Program-made: the position numbers and the translations under genes
Part shown: positions 25,046 to 64,000 of the stretch, piece after piece
How the letters are laid out: every line of letters begins with the position of its first letter
Numbering within the stretch: position 1 is the stretch's first letter
The notes under the pieces: generated by a model
What the model was told of the DNA's origin: nothing
Database searches by the model: none
The model's input: the letters and a program-made list of their open reading frames with translations, nothing else
Assembly (NCBI RefSeq): GCF_040183065.1
Contig: NC_091120.1
Location: 71,388,708 to 71,452,707, forward strand
Reading direction: 5' to 3'
Origin: Periplaneta americana
Lineage: Eukaryota; Arthropoda; Insecta; Blattodea; Blattidae
DNA length: 64,000 nucleotides

Positions 25046-25483
25046 CAATGGTGTATCTCCCCACTGAATTCAACAATTTTCTCAGCATTATCCTTAGTGA
25101 AATACAGATGTACCTCATGTAGTGAACTGAGGGCAACATCTCAGGCAACGAAGTGACTAATTTAAACAGGAGCATAATTAGTTATTTGTAGAGACAGGAT
25201 TTTCATGCATCATCAAATCATACTGCTGTATTTAGAGCCTGTCCTTCTTGCTGGAAGATTTGACAAAGAAGAAGTGGAAGCAGTACATATTCCAAATCCT
25301 TCTCGCAAAGAAGCCCTTGCCACAGTATCTGTAATTTGTTAAAGTTTCTATAGTCTCATTGCTCTTATTTCCGGCAGCCAATCACGTTGCAGGTCGTCTA
25401 TATTTAAACGTGTGCATCCTGTGATTCGCTGCTGATGATGTTATGCATTTCCTAAGGCTCGATAAATACTTGATATATTCGCC

Positions 25484-25650
25484 CGCCATTTTGGCTCTTT
25501 CGTTGGCATTCGCAGAAAGCACATGAGGACGTTATTTGCCGCTCAATTATTTGCTCAATTACAATGCATTTGATTTATTATGATAATGTTTAATGGTGCG
25601 GCAAATAGATTCCTCGTCTGGTAGCTCAACAACGAAAGAACAAAAATGGC
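25484..25650. repeat. short inverted-repeat element
   Basis: CCATTTTGGCTCTTTCGTTG near 25486 faces CAACGAAAGAACAAAAATGG near 25629. An inner pair (TTATTTGCCGC / GCGGCAAATAG) also faces inward. MITE-like; no clear target duplication. Confidence 0.5.
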
Positions 25651-25719
25651 AAACGATACTACCTACCTAGACTTTATAGAGTCTTCACTTCCTAAGGTGT
25701 AAGCAAAGAGGAGGAGTCA

Positions 25720-27020
25720 CGCAGGAAATAACAGCGACGCGACTTTAATAGTCAATTACTGATGTCACTTCCGATTTAAATCGTGTGGAGAATGCAATTT
25801 ATTCATAGTACTGGATCAAGTGCAAGACAGAAAACAATTTTTTTACTTGTTTAATGGGACACTTTAATTGATAAGACAGTGTATTTGTTCTGACATTTCC
25901 TGAAAGGAAAGAAAATAAAATAACCTTTTATCCTGCATAATTACAGTATTTAATTCTTAAATTTCTTCAACAAATGTTTATACTGAATCTTACCTTTGTG
26001 TTAAAAGTTAAAACATCCAAAAATGACCCACTCTCACTAATACGCAGTCCCATTTAATATGCTATTTTTTTGCAGTCCTTTGAAGAACGTCTTACCGAAG
26101 TTTCAATGTATAACCATGGAAGTTAAGGACCAACAATTCCATCCTGAATATTTCCACACTCCAATTCCAAGGAGTGTTCTTGCTTTTAAATCTGTAAGTT
26201 TCAGCAAGTCTTAAATTTCAATTGTTTTACAGAAAAAAGTCACTAATGAACCAAGCAATATTACAAATTTAACCAGAAGTCAGAGAAAAATTACAAATAA
26301 CATAAAAAATTAAGACAGAGTAAGAGTCACTAAGAAAGTAATCACATTTTTCTCAAACAAAATTTATTTAACAAAATTAAAGTTTAGCATAAAATGTAAA
26401 CACTTGTAATGGTTATGTCTTACAATACAGTTTCTTTCTTTAAAGTTCATACTGCAAAGAGTTTTCTCCCTCTTGACAGTTTATATGTGATCTTTAAGAT
26501 GTTATCACTAGTTCCTGATGTGCCACATCATCTTGTGATCAGCTTCTGATATCTTCACCCAATCTGCGACTTAGCCAATGATTCTGTCCACATTAGAGGA
26601 AATCTCCCTTCCTTTGACTTTTTGCTACACTGAACCGAACTTAATTTGCAAAGTTTCGCAAACTCATGAACTGTAAAATCAACACCATAATATTCACTAC
26701 CTTTAAAGCAACAAATTCAATGCATTCACACTGCTTTAGAACACAGTTATGTTAAATTTTGGATCAGATTGAAAAATTTCATGATACATCAACATTTAAA
26801 GTAAGTTTCAGGAGTACAGAATTATGAGCTTCAACTTTGTATCTTATCCATTTTTAATTTTTCAGGGTCTGTTCATAATGCAGCCCCAGACATAATGTAG
26901 CCTCTTGCCTTATTGTACCCATCCTCATTTTTTTTTTTTGGTAAACAAAGACACGTGTTGTCACAAGATACCATCCTATAGCGACATTTCACGAAATAGG
27001 GAACTTGTGGGATGAGAAAG
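25720..27020. other. no recognisable gene
   Basis: AT-rich sequence with no open frame of 60 codons and no defined repeat. Confidence 0.4.
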
Positions 27021-27029
27021 GGTTGCCAG

Positions 27030-27894
27030 CAGTGGCGGCTGGTGGTTTGAAAATATGGTGGTGCACAATGGATATCAAAGAGGAGTTATACTTTAAAGTT
27101 TAAAACCGTTTATATCTGAGGGCGTATATATATAAAGCTAATTTATATGCAATTAATAAGTAAAATGACTAAATACAATACCTATTTATACAGAAAGTCC
27201 AAAAATGGAAGGGGTCGTGGGCGGAGCTCTCTTTATTGCGATTTACCCTCATGAAAAACATTCGAGCACAGAATCGTCATCAGAATGCTACCAAGTACCA
27301 AGTGCAATGTTTTCATTCATAAAATTCAAATACTTTTTTCTAAGGCTGTCGGGAGATAGCAGCATTTATTGTCAGAACAACAACTCTTAGAATTTTAAAG
27401 CAAAAATACAAGCTCCTTTATGTATTGTGCCGTTTGTGTGCATGTAGATTGAAAAAGTGATATGCGAAATATGCGACTGTTTGTTGCACAAGCCGAATGA
27501 ATACATTTTTCATGCTTATTACTTCGGACAAATGTCTAGTTGAAACAGATACTTTCCCAGTGAATTTAGTTTCTTCTGCACTGACGTTGGTGTCCATGTC
27601 AGGGAGTGCGACAAACCGTTCTCAATGAGGAAAGCAGTAGACCACGCCTCTAATCCCCCTGTCCCCGCATTAGCCAAACATCTCAATAAACTACCTTCCC
27701 TAGGTTTTTAACATCTTTGCAAACCAAGAGGCTCGGAGGCTCCTGCAGATGTACAAAACAAGACGCCAGCTGTAGATAGTCACGAATGAAAATTGTAAAA
27801 TAAAATTATATTTTTAATAGTAACAAAGCCGGGAGATTAGGAACATTAATGGGGGCGTGTACAAACCTGCAACCCCCTTAACAAGCCGTCACTG
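27030..27894. mobile_element. hAT element, non-autonomous, perfect TSD
   Basis: Perfect 8-bp duplication GTTGCCAG (27022-27029 and 27895-27902). Ends CAGTGGCGGCT (left) and, reversed, CAGTGACGGCT (right), hAT-like CAGTG termini. 865 bp; the longest frame is 61 codons, so no transposase. Confidence 0.88.
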
Positions 27895-28593
27895 GTTGCC
27901 AGATTTTCATACTGAAAATAAGGAAAATTTTGCAATTTACTGTTAGTTTCCAGAGTTTTCAAACTGAAAAGAAGGGAGATTTTGGAAGTTATTGCCTAAC
28001 CTACCCAAGACAATATTACTGTATATAAGTCTTTTTTACCTTGTAGATGGTAATGTTATGTTTCAATTCATTTATATACAACTGCACTCAAATATATTTA
28101 TTTAGAAACACTCAAATTACTATTTATATTTACAGTATGATTACCATTCATTCAATATCACCTTATGGTGGCCTTGAGAGCCACAGTTTTCAGTAGGTCA
28201 TCTAGTGGAATCCACTAGAACTAATATGAAGGGTTCGAAAATCTTTTAGGATTCGAATTCAGATTTGAGAAAATTCAGGACTCGTCCAATCACTAAAACG
28301 AAATTCAATATTCAGAAAAGCTGGAAATATTATGTGACTAGAATGTCACTGAAAATAATTCCGTGGCAAGTAGGCCTGCTGAGAAATACAGACCACCAGG
28401 AAGACGGAACAAAAACTAGATGGAAAGACCAATTTTGACCTTGAGAGAAGATGAACAGGCAATTTACTCCTAAATCTGATGACAAATTATGTGACTGTCG
28501 CGATTTATTATTCAAAAAAACATCTATGAAATAATTGGTTTCTATTCAAAGAAAATAACTGTAGCATAATTTTAAAAATTATTCTAGGTCTAG

Positions 28594-29130
28594 TGTAGGG
28601 TGAGCAGATGTCCTGTTTTTAACAGAATTGTCTCTTTTTTCAGCCTCTTGTCCCATCCTGCAAAAAGTATGTTCAGGACACCAAATGTCCCATTTTTTTA
28701 AATGATGTCTTGTTTCCCTAAATTATTGTTAAAATATTTATTTTATTTTATTTTATTTTATTATGAAAGATAAATACATTAGTTTTACAAATATAATTCA
28801 GACTGTAAGTTCTGTGTTAGAAATATCTCGCATTAATGTATCATCAGAAAGAATGTTTTCATTGTTGAATTCAATTTGGTCTAACAAAAAGAATCAGTTT
28901 TCAGTTAAAACCATAAAGGCCATATTAATCACAAAATGTCATTTCAAAAATGTATCTTGCATGGATTTCTATAATTTCCTGAAGGAAAGACCAACACTTC
29001 TAGAGTAAATTCAATCATCAAAGAAAAATATTATGCAGATTGTACAGTTGATCTTCATGGAGAATGTTAAAATAGTTAAAAGATAATATGAGGCAAAAAA
29101 TTTTGTTATGAAATAAGTTCAGAATACAGT
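28594..29130 (+). mobile_element. hAT fragment with C-terminal dimerisation segment
   Basis: The + frame 28763-29008 reads RINVSSERMFSLLNSIWSNK and later KTIKAILITKCHF, MDFYNFL and LLE, matching the C-terminal dimerisation region of hAT transposases (SSERVFS...R..LS..T). Upstream, TAGGGTGAGCAGATGTCC at about 28596 looks like a hAT terminus. No matching right terminus was found, so the copy is truncated. Confidence 0.65.
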
Positions 29131-29489
29131 GACATGAATATGTTGTAAGGTCCAATTAACCTGAAGTATTTTTAAACAGACAAATTAACTTATTTAATCC
29201 AGACTAGGTGCAATATAAAAAATTGTCAACAATGACTTAAGTCAAGTATCCATGCTTTTGTATGTACTTTTATAATTATTATAGACTAGTTATTATAAAC
29301 AGTGCAGTATTTATTACTTGGCAGCACGAAAGGGCACATCATAGTGCTATTGCTCTACACGAGATCCATGTTTTGATCAATTTTGGCATCCAAAAATAAA
29401 CATTCAACACTGACTGAGTTCGTGGTAGTGCCTCCAAAATATTTAGTGAAATGTTTTAATTTTGCAAGTTTGAATCAAGGTTTTAAGTA

Positions 29490-29537
<48 letters not shown>

Positions 29538-29545
29538 GTAATAAT
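29490..29545. repeat. (TAA)n microsatellite
   Basis: About 18 TAA units with one interruption (TAG), directly left of a hAT-like element. Confidence 0.9.
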
Positions 29546-30584
29546 TAGACCGAAACTTCATACAGTTGCACGTTTTATTCATTTGGCATATTGGAAAAGT
29601 AAAAGTGGATCTTTGTCGATCATGGATTTTACATTCAAATAAAGCAAACTTTATTTTACATAAATGCATATTTCGAGGGTTTTCCCTTTTAAATGCACAT
29701 ATATTTTAATTTGCATATTTAAATGCATTATATTAACATCTTTCCTTGTTTTGCCCGATTTATTCTCCAATTCCAAATTTCTCACTGATAAAAAATAAAC
29801 ATAATTTCCAAGAGATATAAAAATATGAGAAATACTCGTAAAACCAATAAGTTAATTACTGTTTATGAAATTGCTGCGACGACAATAAATACTTCTCCCT
29901 AGTTGTTTTCCACTTTAACATGAAGTCTAGCTGTGTACCTACATACTAGCTGTGTAAGTGTAATGATTCAGTTGTCAGGACGAAAATATGCGTCGCCTAG
30001 ATACTTTTACTGTGATTTTACAGAAACAAATATGAGTGTATTTAGACACCTGTGGCAATAAAATTACGTATTGTTGAGGTCACGAACTGCTGCGACGACA
30101 ATGCTGCAGGAGCACTATGATTTCATAGAAACAGAACTAAACGTACTTAAACACCTGCGACAATGAAGTCACATGTCACATCATGTGATATCGAGATCGT
30201 TCTCAGCATTTAAACTAATTCCAACAGCTAACAGAATTTTCACAGTAGAAAGCCTGGAGAAATCGTTGGTTGTTTACTCCTATAATAATTAAGCGAAAGG
30301 CAAGGAAATTAAAAAAAAAAAAAAAAGTTAGAAAGTTAAAAATGTACCAATAATTCAAATACTAAAATGAATAATTAACACATTTATAGAACAAAAATAG
30401 ATTTAATAAAAATAATGGTTACTATAAATTATTTTCATTTATATCATATTATTAAACCAAATTAACCTATGACGTGTATTTTTTACTGCATATATTTCAA
30501 TTTTTAGTGCATATATAAACAGTTCTTACTGCAGAGTTGCATGCATATTTTCAGGTCTTTTAGTGCATAATGCTTCGTTGTCTA
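29546..30584. mobile_element. hAT-like element with GTAATAAT flanks
   Basis: GTAATAAT lies at 29538-29545 and 30585-30592, outside TAGAC-starting ends (TAGACCGAAACTTCAT left; reversed right TAGACAACGAAGCATTATG). Both subterminal regions carry TGCATATTT / ATGCAC motifs. Internally a segment near 30005-30065 is repeated, diverged, near 30120-30175. The duplication lies in TAA-rich DNA and could arise by chance, so the call is moderate. Confidence 0.6.
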
Positions 30585-31254
30585 GTAATAATAATACTAA
30601 TAATAGTACTAATAATTATAACAACAATAATGATGAAGAAGATGATGATAAGCATATTTACAGATGATGATGATGATTATGATGATAAACATATTTACGG
30701 ATGATGATAATGAGAGCACATTTACAAAATCAGGAAAGTGCTGTCGAGTTTTTAGCAACCTCTCCTCCATGCAGCAGTGCAAAAAGTATGATTAATGGAT
30801 TTGAATATTATAATAAATAAAAAAGTGTTTTTATTACATGCATTATTCAAAATGTAAAATTATTTCTTTAAATTGTTTTTATTATATAGTATTTAGGCTC
30901 ATTATAGTCACTTTAAATATGAAGCCATATCCCAACTGTCAACTGCCTGGGGTGATACACTAGAGTGCTGCCATTTACTGGCCAGTATATGCAAAATCTC
31001 ATAGATATTGCCACCTATTACCCTTATCTACCAATATTTACACCACATGTAATACTTATGGATTCAGGTCTTGCAAAGCGGTATCTTATTCACACTCACA
31101 GAGTCAGTCGGTCGGTCAGTCATTTATTTACTAATTTATTAGAATGCAGACAACTTGACAAGTGAGACACACTTTGAGAACCAATGCTGCAGACTTCCTT
31201 CTTCTTTAAGAAATTCATATCAAAAAAGTTACTTATAATTCCTTCAACCATTGT

Positions 31255-31335
31255 CCTCATCTGGGTTTGAACTCAAGAAATTGAGATCAATTAGCAAGCA
31301 TGGTAACCATTAGATTACCGAAAATTATACTCTTC
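31255..31335 (-). repeat. tRNA-like SINE head
   Basis: On the - strand: A-box-like GGTAATCTAATGGTTACCATGC and B box GAGTTCAAACCC. No body assigned. Confidence 0.45.
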
Positions 31336-31514
31336 CACAATGCATCCTCCATCCTCAACACACAAGTATATATTAATTCATTTCCAAAAGAAAGATGAAT
31401 ATGTAGTGATTGCAGTGATGTATGCAGGATTTTGTCAAGGGAGATTATTATTAAAATTATTTACAATTTACATTATCAGTTTTTTTCAATTTTATGTACC
31501 GGTATTCCAAATAA

Positions 31515-31515
31515 C

Positions 31516-31578
<63 letters not shown>
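31515..31578. repeat. (TTA)n microsatellite
   Basis: About 21 TTA units. The 98-codon + frame at 31340-31636 reads through it (poly-isoleucine) and is not a gene. Confidence 0.92.
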
Positions 31579-32940
31579 GTTACCAATTATTTTTTATTAT
31601 ATTCATGAAAAGCCTCATAAAATTTTTGAAACATAATATTTTCACAGTCATCCAATTTTTAACAAACTTTAACTTCTGTTTAATTTTGTATAATAAAAAA
31701 ATGCTTGTGTCATTATTACACTTGCACAATAATCATTTATATATATTTAGTCAACAGTTATATGTATATGATAGGAAAGACGCTTTATTTTAGATAACAG
31801 GAAAATAAATGGAAACAATCAAATATATTGAATGAATGAACAAGCCAATGTGTCCCGTGAAGGGCAAAGGCCTCCTGGAAGCTTAATCGGTGGGTCACTC
31901 CGAGTAAGTGTTTATACCTAGCTAATGTTTGCATAGTCTAATTCCTTAGCTTAATCTAATTCCTTAATGGCATATAATATATATGTATATACATACATGC
32001 AATATACTGAAATAAATGTAATTGTATACACAATAATGGAATAATGAACTCACCAAGGATGAAAAACTGGCATGATGAATATACTGAAGGAGGGGTAGGA
32101 GGACTTATGTCGATGTAGATTTTGTTACTCTGATAGTGAAAAATTAGAGAAGGGAAAACGATTATGAATTAAAAAACTCAAATCTAAATGTATTTTTTTT
32201 AAGTTCAAGGGGGCAGGGTTCTGACCCTGTAACTCCCCCCTTGCATTCACTCCTGAGTGGATTGTATTTTTACCTAACATTTTCAATTGGTGATATTATT
32301 CAGCGTAACATCGAGATTCAACATGGACTAGAAATGGCCAACAAAATTTGCCTCGAGCCCTTATCAGAAATAGGATTCTTTAAAATGCCATATCCGCAAC
32401 ATGCACCCACAAGATTTTTCGCCCACAACTGTGTTCGAAACTGTGAACCTCGCATCCAAAAGTCAGACAACTAAGGATGATACGTGAATAGGTGACAGAC
32501 TCTAATGAGGATGGGACAAGCTGCAATAACTTCAGATACTGTAAAAACACAATTTCAATGACAGAAGTTCCATAATCAGGGTTCGAATTTCTATGACCTA
32601 AAAGTTACTATTGCAACATGATAAAGTTAAAAATCAGTAAACATTTCCACTGTTTCAGATAGAATCCTCATTGTCACTGGGTACTTCATTTACATCTGGT
32701 AACAACGAAATCTAGTGAATAATATTCACTAATGCTTTGCAATGAACATAAAAGGAAGATATCAAAGTTTTATTGTTGAAGTCGTCAAACTTATCAAATT
32801 ATATAGTGATAAACACAAATATACAATTATTTACATGTTGGATGAACCATCATCATATCTCTCGTAGACACTACAAACAACTTATGCTATAATGTAAACA
32901 AAGAGTGTGGCATAGATTTTAAATATGAAGTATAATTGAA

Positions 32941-33171
32941 TCGGTCGGAGCTACAAGGAATTAAGTCAAAATATGCAGTTTTGGGTTATGCAACAATTTG
33001 AACAACGGATGTCATGTGCATCTAACGGTGGAAGAAGGAACTAAGACTTTTAAATATTCTTTTGTCTTCTATAACATAAAAATATAATATTTGTGTTATT
33101 AGTGGAATGTTTTTTGCTCCTTTTGAAAAGTTCTGAAAAGTGACTTAGTTCCTTTTAGCTCCGACTGATTC
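32941..33171. mobile_element. MITE inside the foldback left arm
   Basis: 231 bp flanked by AATTGAA (32934-32940 and 33172-33178). Inverted ends CGGTCGGAGCTACAAGGAA (left) and CAGTCGGAGCTAAAAGGAA (reversed right), each followed by an AAGTCA block. The right arm of the host foldback lacks this insert, which confirms it as a separate event. Confidence 0.75.
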
Positions 33172-33221
33172 AATTGAACAATTTGATCACTTGTAACGAT
33201 GCATATGAATAGATAAGAAAT

Positions 33222-33406
33222 GATAAAATGGCAAACTTACTAGTGTTAATTATATAAGCACGTGTGGCTTACAGTTGTTTCGGTGTATACTGTACACAAT
33301 CATCAGAGCCTACACATGCTTATATAATTAACACTAGTAAGTCTGCCATTTTATCAATCATTTGTATTTAAGTGTTAAAAGTAGTGTACGCAAGATTCAA
33401 GATGGA
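33222..33406 (-). mobile_element. 185-bp hairpin insertion carrying a hammerhead-like core
   Basis: Flanked by the direct repeat GATAAGAAAT (33212-33221 and 33407-33416) and absent from the opposite foldback arm. It starts with a palindrome of about 45-bp arms (CTTACTAGTGTTAATTATAT / ATATAATTAACACTAGTAAG), followed by about 50 bp of unique sequence. The loop of the palindrome holds the hammerhead-like motif listed separately. Short hairpin retroposons with such motifs are known around Penelope-like retroelements; no reverse transcriptase is present here. Confidence 0.65.
33258..33319 (-). ncRNA. hammerhead-ribozyme-like motif
   Basis: On the - strand the order is: stem I 5' strand (GCATGTGTAGGCT), CTGATGA, stem II (GTGTA, loop CAGTA, TACAC), C, GAAAC, a 4-base loop AACT, GTA, then the stem I 3' strand (AGCCACACGTGC). 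C3-A9, G12-A14, a two-bp stem III (AC/GT) and the H17 cleavage position after GTA are all in place, as in minimal type I hammerheads of Penelope-like elements. Stem I then extends far outward through the surrounding palindrome. Weak point: two unpaired T residues stand between CTGATGA and stem II where a G-C pair is expected, so activity may be low or absent. Confidence 0.5.
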
Positions 33407-34627
33407 GATAAGAAATAGCAATAAAATCCATATATACAGAAATAAAATTGTTAAAATATGATTAATCCATCAAATATTTGAATTAAAACTATATAAGAAG
33501 TCACAATAAGACCAAATCCATATACAGTAGTTAAAATATGTATCACAGAAGCAATGTGAAGACTGCATGTACAGGATCTCAAGTCGATGTGCTGGTACAA
33601 ACTGATGAAAGGAAGTAGATACATAGTTTCATATGTAGATAAAGGGATGTAATGTTCGAAACATGTGAGGTTTTGTATTCTGAAATAATACGTAGTAAGT
33701 TATTTTACTATGTTAGAAAAATTTATTTTGAGAGTTAATAAATTTTGAAAATCAAGTCATGTAAAGATAATAATAAGCACATCAACTTGACATCCTGTTC
33801 ATATTGCTTCTGTTACATATTTCAACCATATGGATTTGGTCTTATCGTGACTTCTTATATAGTTGTAATACAAATATTTGATCGATGAATCATATTTTAA
33901 CAATTTTATTTCTGCCTATACCCATTTTATTACTATTTCTTATCTTTTCATGTGCATCATTACAAGCAATCAAATTATTCATTTACACTTCATATTTAAA
34001 ATCTATGTCACACTGTTTATTTACATTATAACATAAGTTGTTTGTAGTGTCTACGAGAGATATGATGATTCTTAGAACCAAAAACGTTCATCCAACATAT
34101 TTGTGTTTATCACTATGTAATTCGATAAGTTTGACGGCTTTAACAATAAAATTTTGGTAACTTGTACGACTTATCGGACCCAATATGGTTTTTAAATAAA
34201 AGGAAGAGTTTAGTACACTATTCTCAAGTAACAAAGTCTGTGGTATTAGAATTGATTTGAAATACCATGTGTTAATCCTTTCTTTCTCTACAATATTATA
34301 GTACAGATGTTCCACCATGCAACCACCCCTTGAGGATACACAGAGGTGCCATCTGTGTTTAAAAGCATTTTAAATCAGGCGCTTACCTTGCATATTCTTA
34401 CACATAATCAACAAGATATACTCAGCATCATTTTTAACTTTTAGATAGATCATAAAAAATCGGAATCTTGCACATAACAAATTAAAAGCAATGTGAATTC
34501 TTTAAGTAAAGAAGCAGGTTCCTTCCCGAAATTGTCAATATGAATATGTCCTAAATATCTAGTACAATTTGGAATGAAAAACTTGTCAGAAGTGAATTAC
34601 AATATACAATGATCATACACAGTCTTC

Positions 34628-34633
34628 TTTATT
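34628..34633 (-). promoter_or_regulatory. candidate poly(A) signal of Zc3h14
   Basis: AATAAA on the - strand, 378 bases beyond the Zc3h14 stop codon (35011). Nothing else in 34170-35010 is recognisable, so this interval is read as 3' UTR followed by downstream flank. Other AATAAA-like words exist in AT-rich DNA, so this is only the nearest good candidate. Confidence 0.45.
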
Positions 34634-35010
34634 ATTTTGACACACTACAATTATGTGCAAAAAGATGGAAATATCTGAACACATACACAAAAAAGTGCAG
34701 TAAATGAAATACTGCAGCACGTGTTAAAATTGTAGAACAGAACTTTCTCAGTGAAGTTCACGGTTCAATATGCAAGAGTCAGTCAGACACACCAAGTCAC
34801 AAGAAACTTGTGTTGCCTACTATGTCTCATCTCAGAACTAAAGTCTACTATCAATCATTTACATGTGTTAGTGCACCCTCAGTGATTCTATCACGGGTGG
34901 GGGGACCGGAACCAAACAAGCACATGTAGACACAAACCTCTGTCGTGTAATCAAATGCCTATGTCTGGTAGACTAGATTGCAATTAAATAACAGAGAGTT
35001 AAACATTCTG

Positions 35011-63118
<28,108 letters not shown>

Positions 63119-63130
63119 CTGAAAGATAAC

Positions 63131-64000
63131 CAGAATGTCTGGTATAAACTTTTTGACAGTACTATTACCTTAGGTTTCACATAGTGCAATTTTTAAATTA
63201 TGTACCGGTAATAGCTTGCAAGCAGGCTGTTTAGTTTTGAAGCCCTCACATTCGTCCATAAGCATGCAGCATATCTTTCGGTAATAAAACACAGTATTTT
63301 CGTCGCATTTCAATAAAAAATAATATACCAGTACTTCAAATTCATTTGAACAATATCTTGTGTCAATGATGCAAACAACTAAAGTCTGTGTGATGAATCT
63401 TGTCTCACTGTGAAAAGAGAGAGAAAGGAAACGTGTCTTATCTCGTCTGTGTTGTTATTGCGATGGGGGGGAGTGAAGCGATGCCAGTGGCGGAAGGGAC
63501 TAGTTGATACATTCTGTAGCGCAAAATAAAGTAACAAAATATCTCTCTTTGTACTGTATAGTTCCGTCACTGAGCTTGTCTTTCAAGAAACTGAGTTCCG
63601 GTAGCTTGTACAATAACAAGATTTTGAAAGGAATCCTGAAAATTTACAACCCTCCTATAATCTCTACCCTCATTTGAAGGGATTTGGTTTTATTGCTACT
63701 GAGACAAGATAAACCTTACCAGGTATAACTGTTGAGTTACTGTTCATGCCGAAAGTACAGCACACATTAGAGTAATGATTATTTATGTACGAAATTTCTT
63801 AGACAGGACGAAAATTGCACAAAAAAATTCCGTCATATCATATATGATTGACTACAAAATTTTGAAGTATGAATGTAAATCATTTCTTTACAGAGGTTCT
63901 GGCAGTATATCTCACTTGACAATATGTGTCAGAAAAAGAACAATTATTTGTATGTAGGCCTATCTGAAGTCTGACTAGTGTAATATGTAGCTAGTCAGCG
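63131..64000. other. Zc3h14 intron, no further feature
   Basis: The remaining sequence should be the intron upstream of the 63118 exon. No further exon with matching phase, no repeat and no credible frame was recognised. Confidence 0.5.

Larger units (their letters stand above)
32766..34160. repeat. large foldback element with nested insertions
   Basis: The left arm (32766 to about 33600) and right arm (about 33770 to 34160) are inverted copies sharing blocks such as GTGATAAACACAAATAT, ATCTCTCGTAGACACTACAA, TTTTAAATATGAAGT, AAAATTGTTAAAATATGAT and GACCAAATCCATAT. The left arm is longer because it took two insertions (32941-33171 and 33222-33406), each flanked by a direct repeat. No transposase frame. 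The central spacer has no recognisable content. Confidence 0.8.

Noticed and set aside
33607-33665. Second CTGATGA...CGAAAC pair on the + strand of the foldback spacer
   Set aside because: The roughly 40 bases between the two boxes form no convincing stem II, and GAAACATGTGA leaves G at the cleavage position, so it does not satisfy the hammerhead rules.

Overview
The window looks like nuclear DNA of an insect, most likely a cockroach or termite (Blattodea). This is inferred from AT-rich, repeat-crowded sequence, long introns with GT/AG borders, several tRNA-derived SINE families sharing one tail, and a cuticle-type secreted protein. Nothing bacterial, no CRISPR array, no rRNA, no convincing functional tRNA gene and no LTR retroelement was seen.

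Two host genes can be supported. (1) On the + strand, 6174-10396 holds a two-exon gene: TATA box, five-codon first exon (6223-6237), a 3.2 kb intron, a second exon (9417-10256) and a poly(A) signal. It encodes a secreted Gly-rich / Pro-Val-rich protein of about 284 residues, probably cuticular. (2) On the - strand, from beyond the right edge down to 35011, lies the 3' part of the Zc3h14 / Nab2 orthologue (nuclear poly(A)-RNA-binding CCCH zinc-finger protein). Nine exons were placed by splice sites, reading phase and resemblance to the vertebrate protein: 63118-62867, 55917-55806, 52748-52609, 51071-50804, 44685-44447, 42524-42416, 41685-41549, 37745-37642 and 35118-35011. All five C-terminal CCCH fingers are intact. 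The 5' exons lie outside the window. One phase break between the second and third exons listed suggests a small exon not found here.

Almost everything else is mobile DNA. hAT elements with 8-bp target duplications lie at 10557-11793, 12696-13959 (a palindromic foldback of two hAT 3' ends), 27030-27894, 29546-30584 and 47149-49344; the last carries an uninterrupted 494-codon transposase. PIF/Harbinger elements lie at 39135-39961, 45431-49379 (interrupted by the intact hAT) and 56151-60448 (interrupted by a LINE and a second retroposon). There are also pogo/Tigger-like pieces, three transposons of the DUF4817-HTH type, a possible Helitron, LINEs of an RNase H-bearing I-like family with (ACA)n tails and of an RTE-like family with (AAGT)n tails, SINEs, foldback hairpins and microsatellites.

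Layout: 1-6170 repeats; 6174-10396 cuticle-type gene; 10400-34600 hAT elements, hairpins, SINEs and a minisatellite with no recognisable host gene; 34628-63118 Zc3h14 with heavily invaded introns. The least expected signal is a hammerhead-ribozyme-like core on the - strand at 33258-33319, inside a 185-bp insertion within a foldback element. No clearly new protein-coding system was found.
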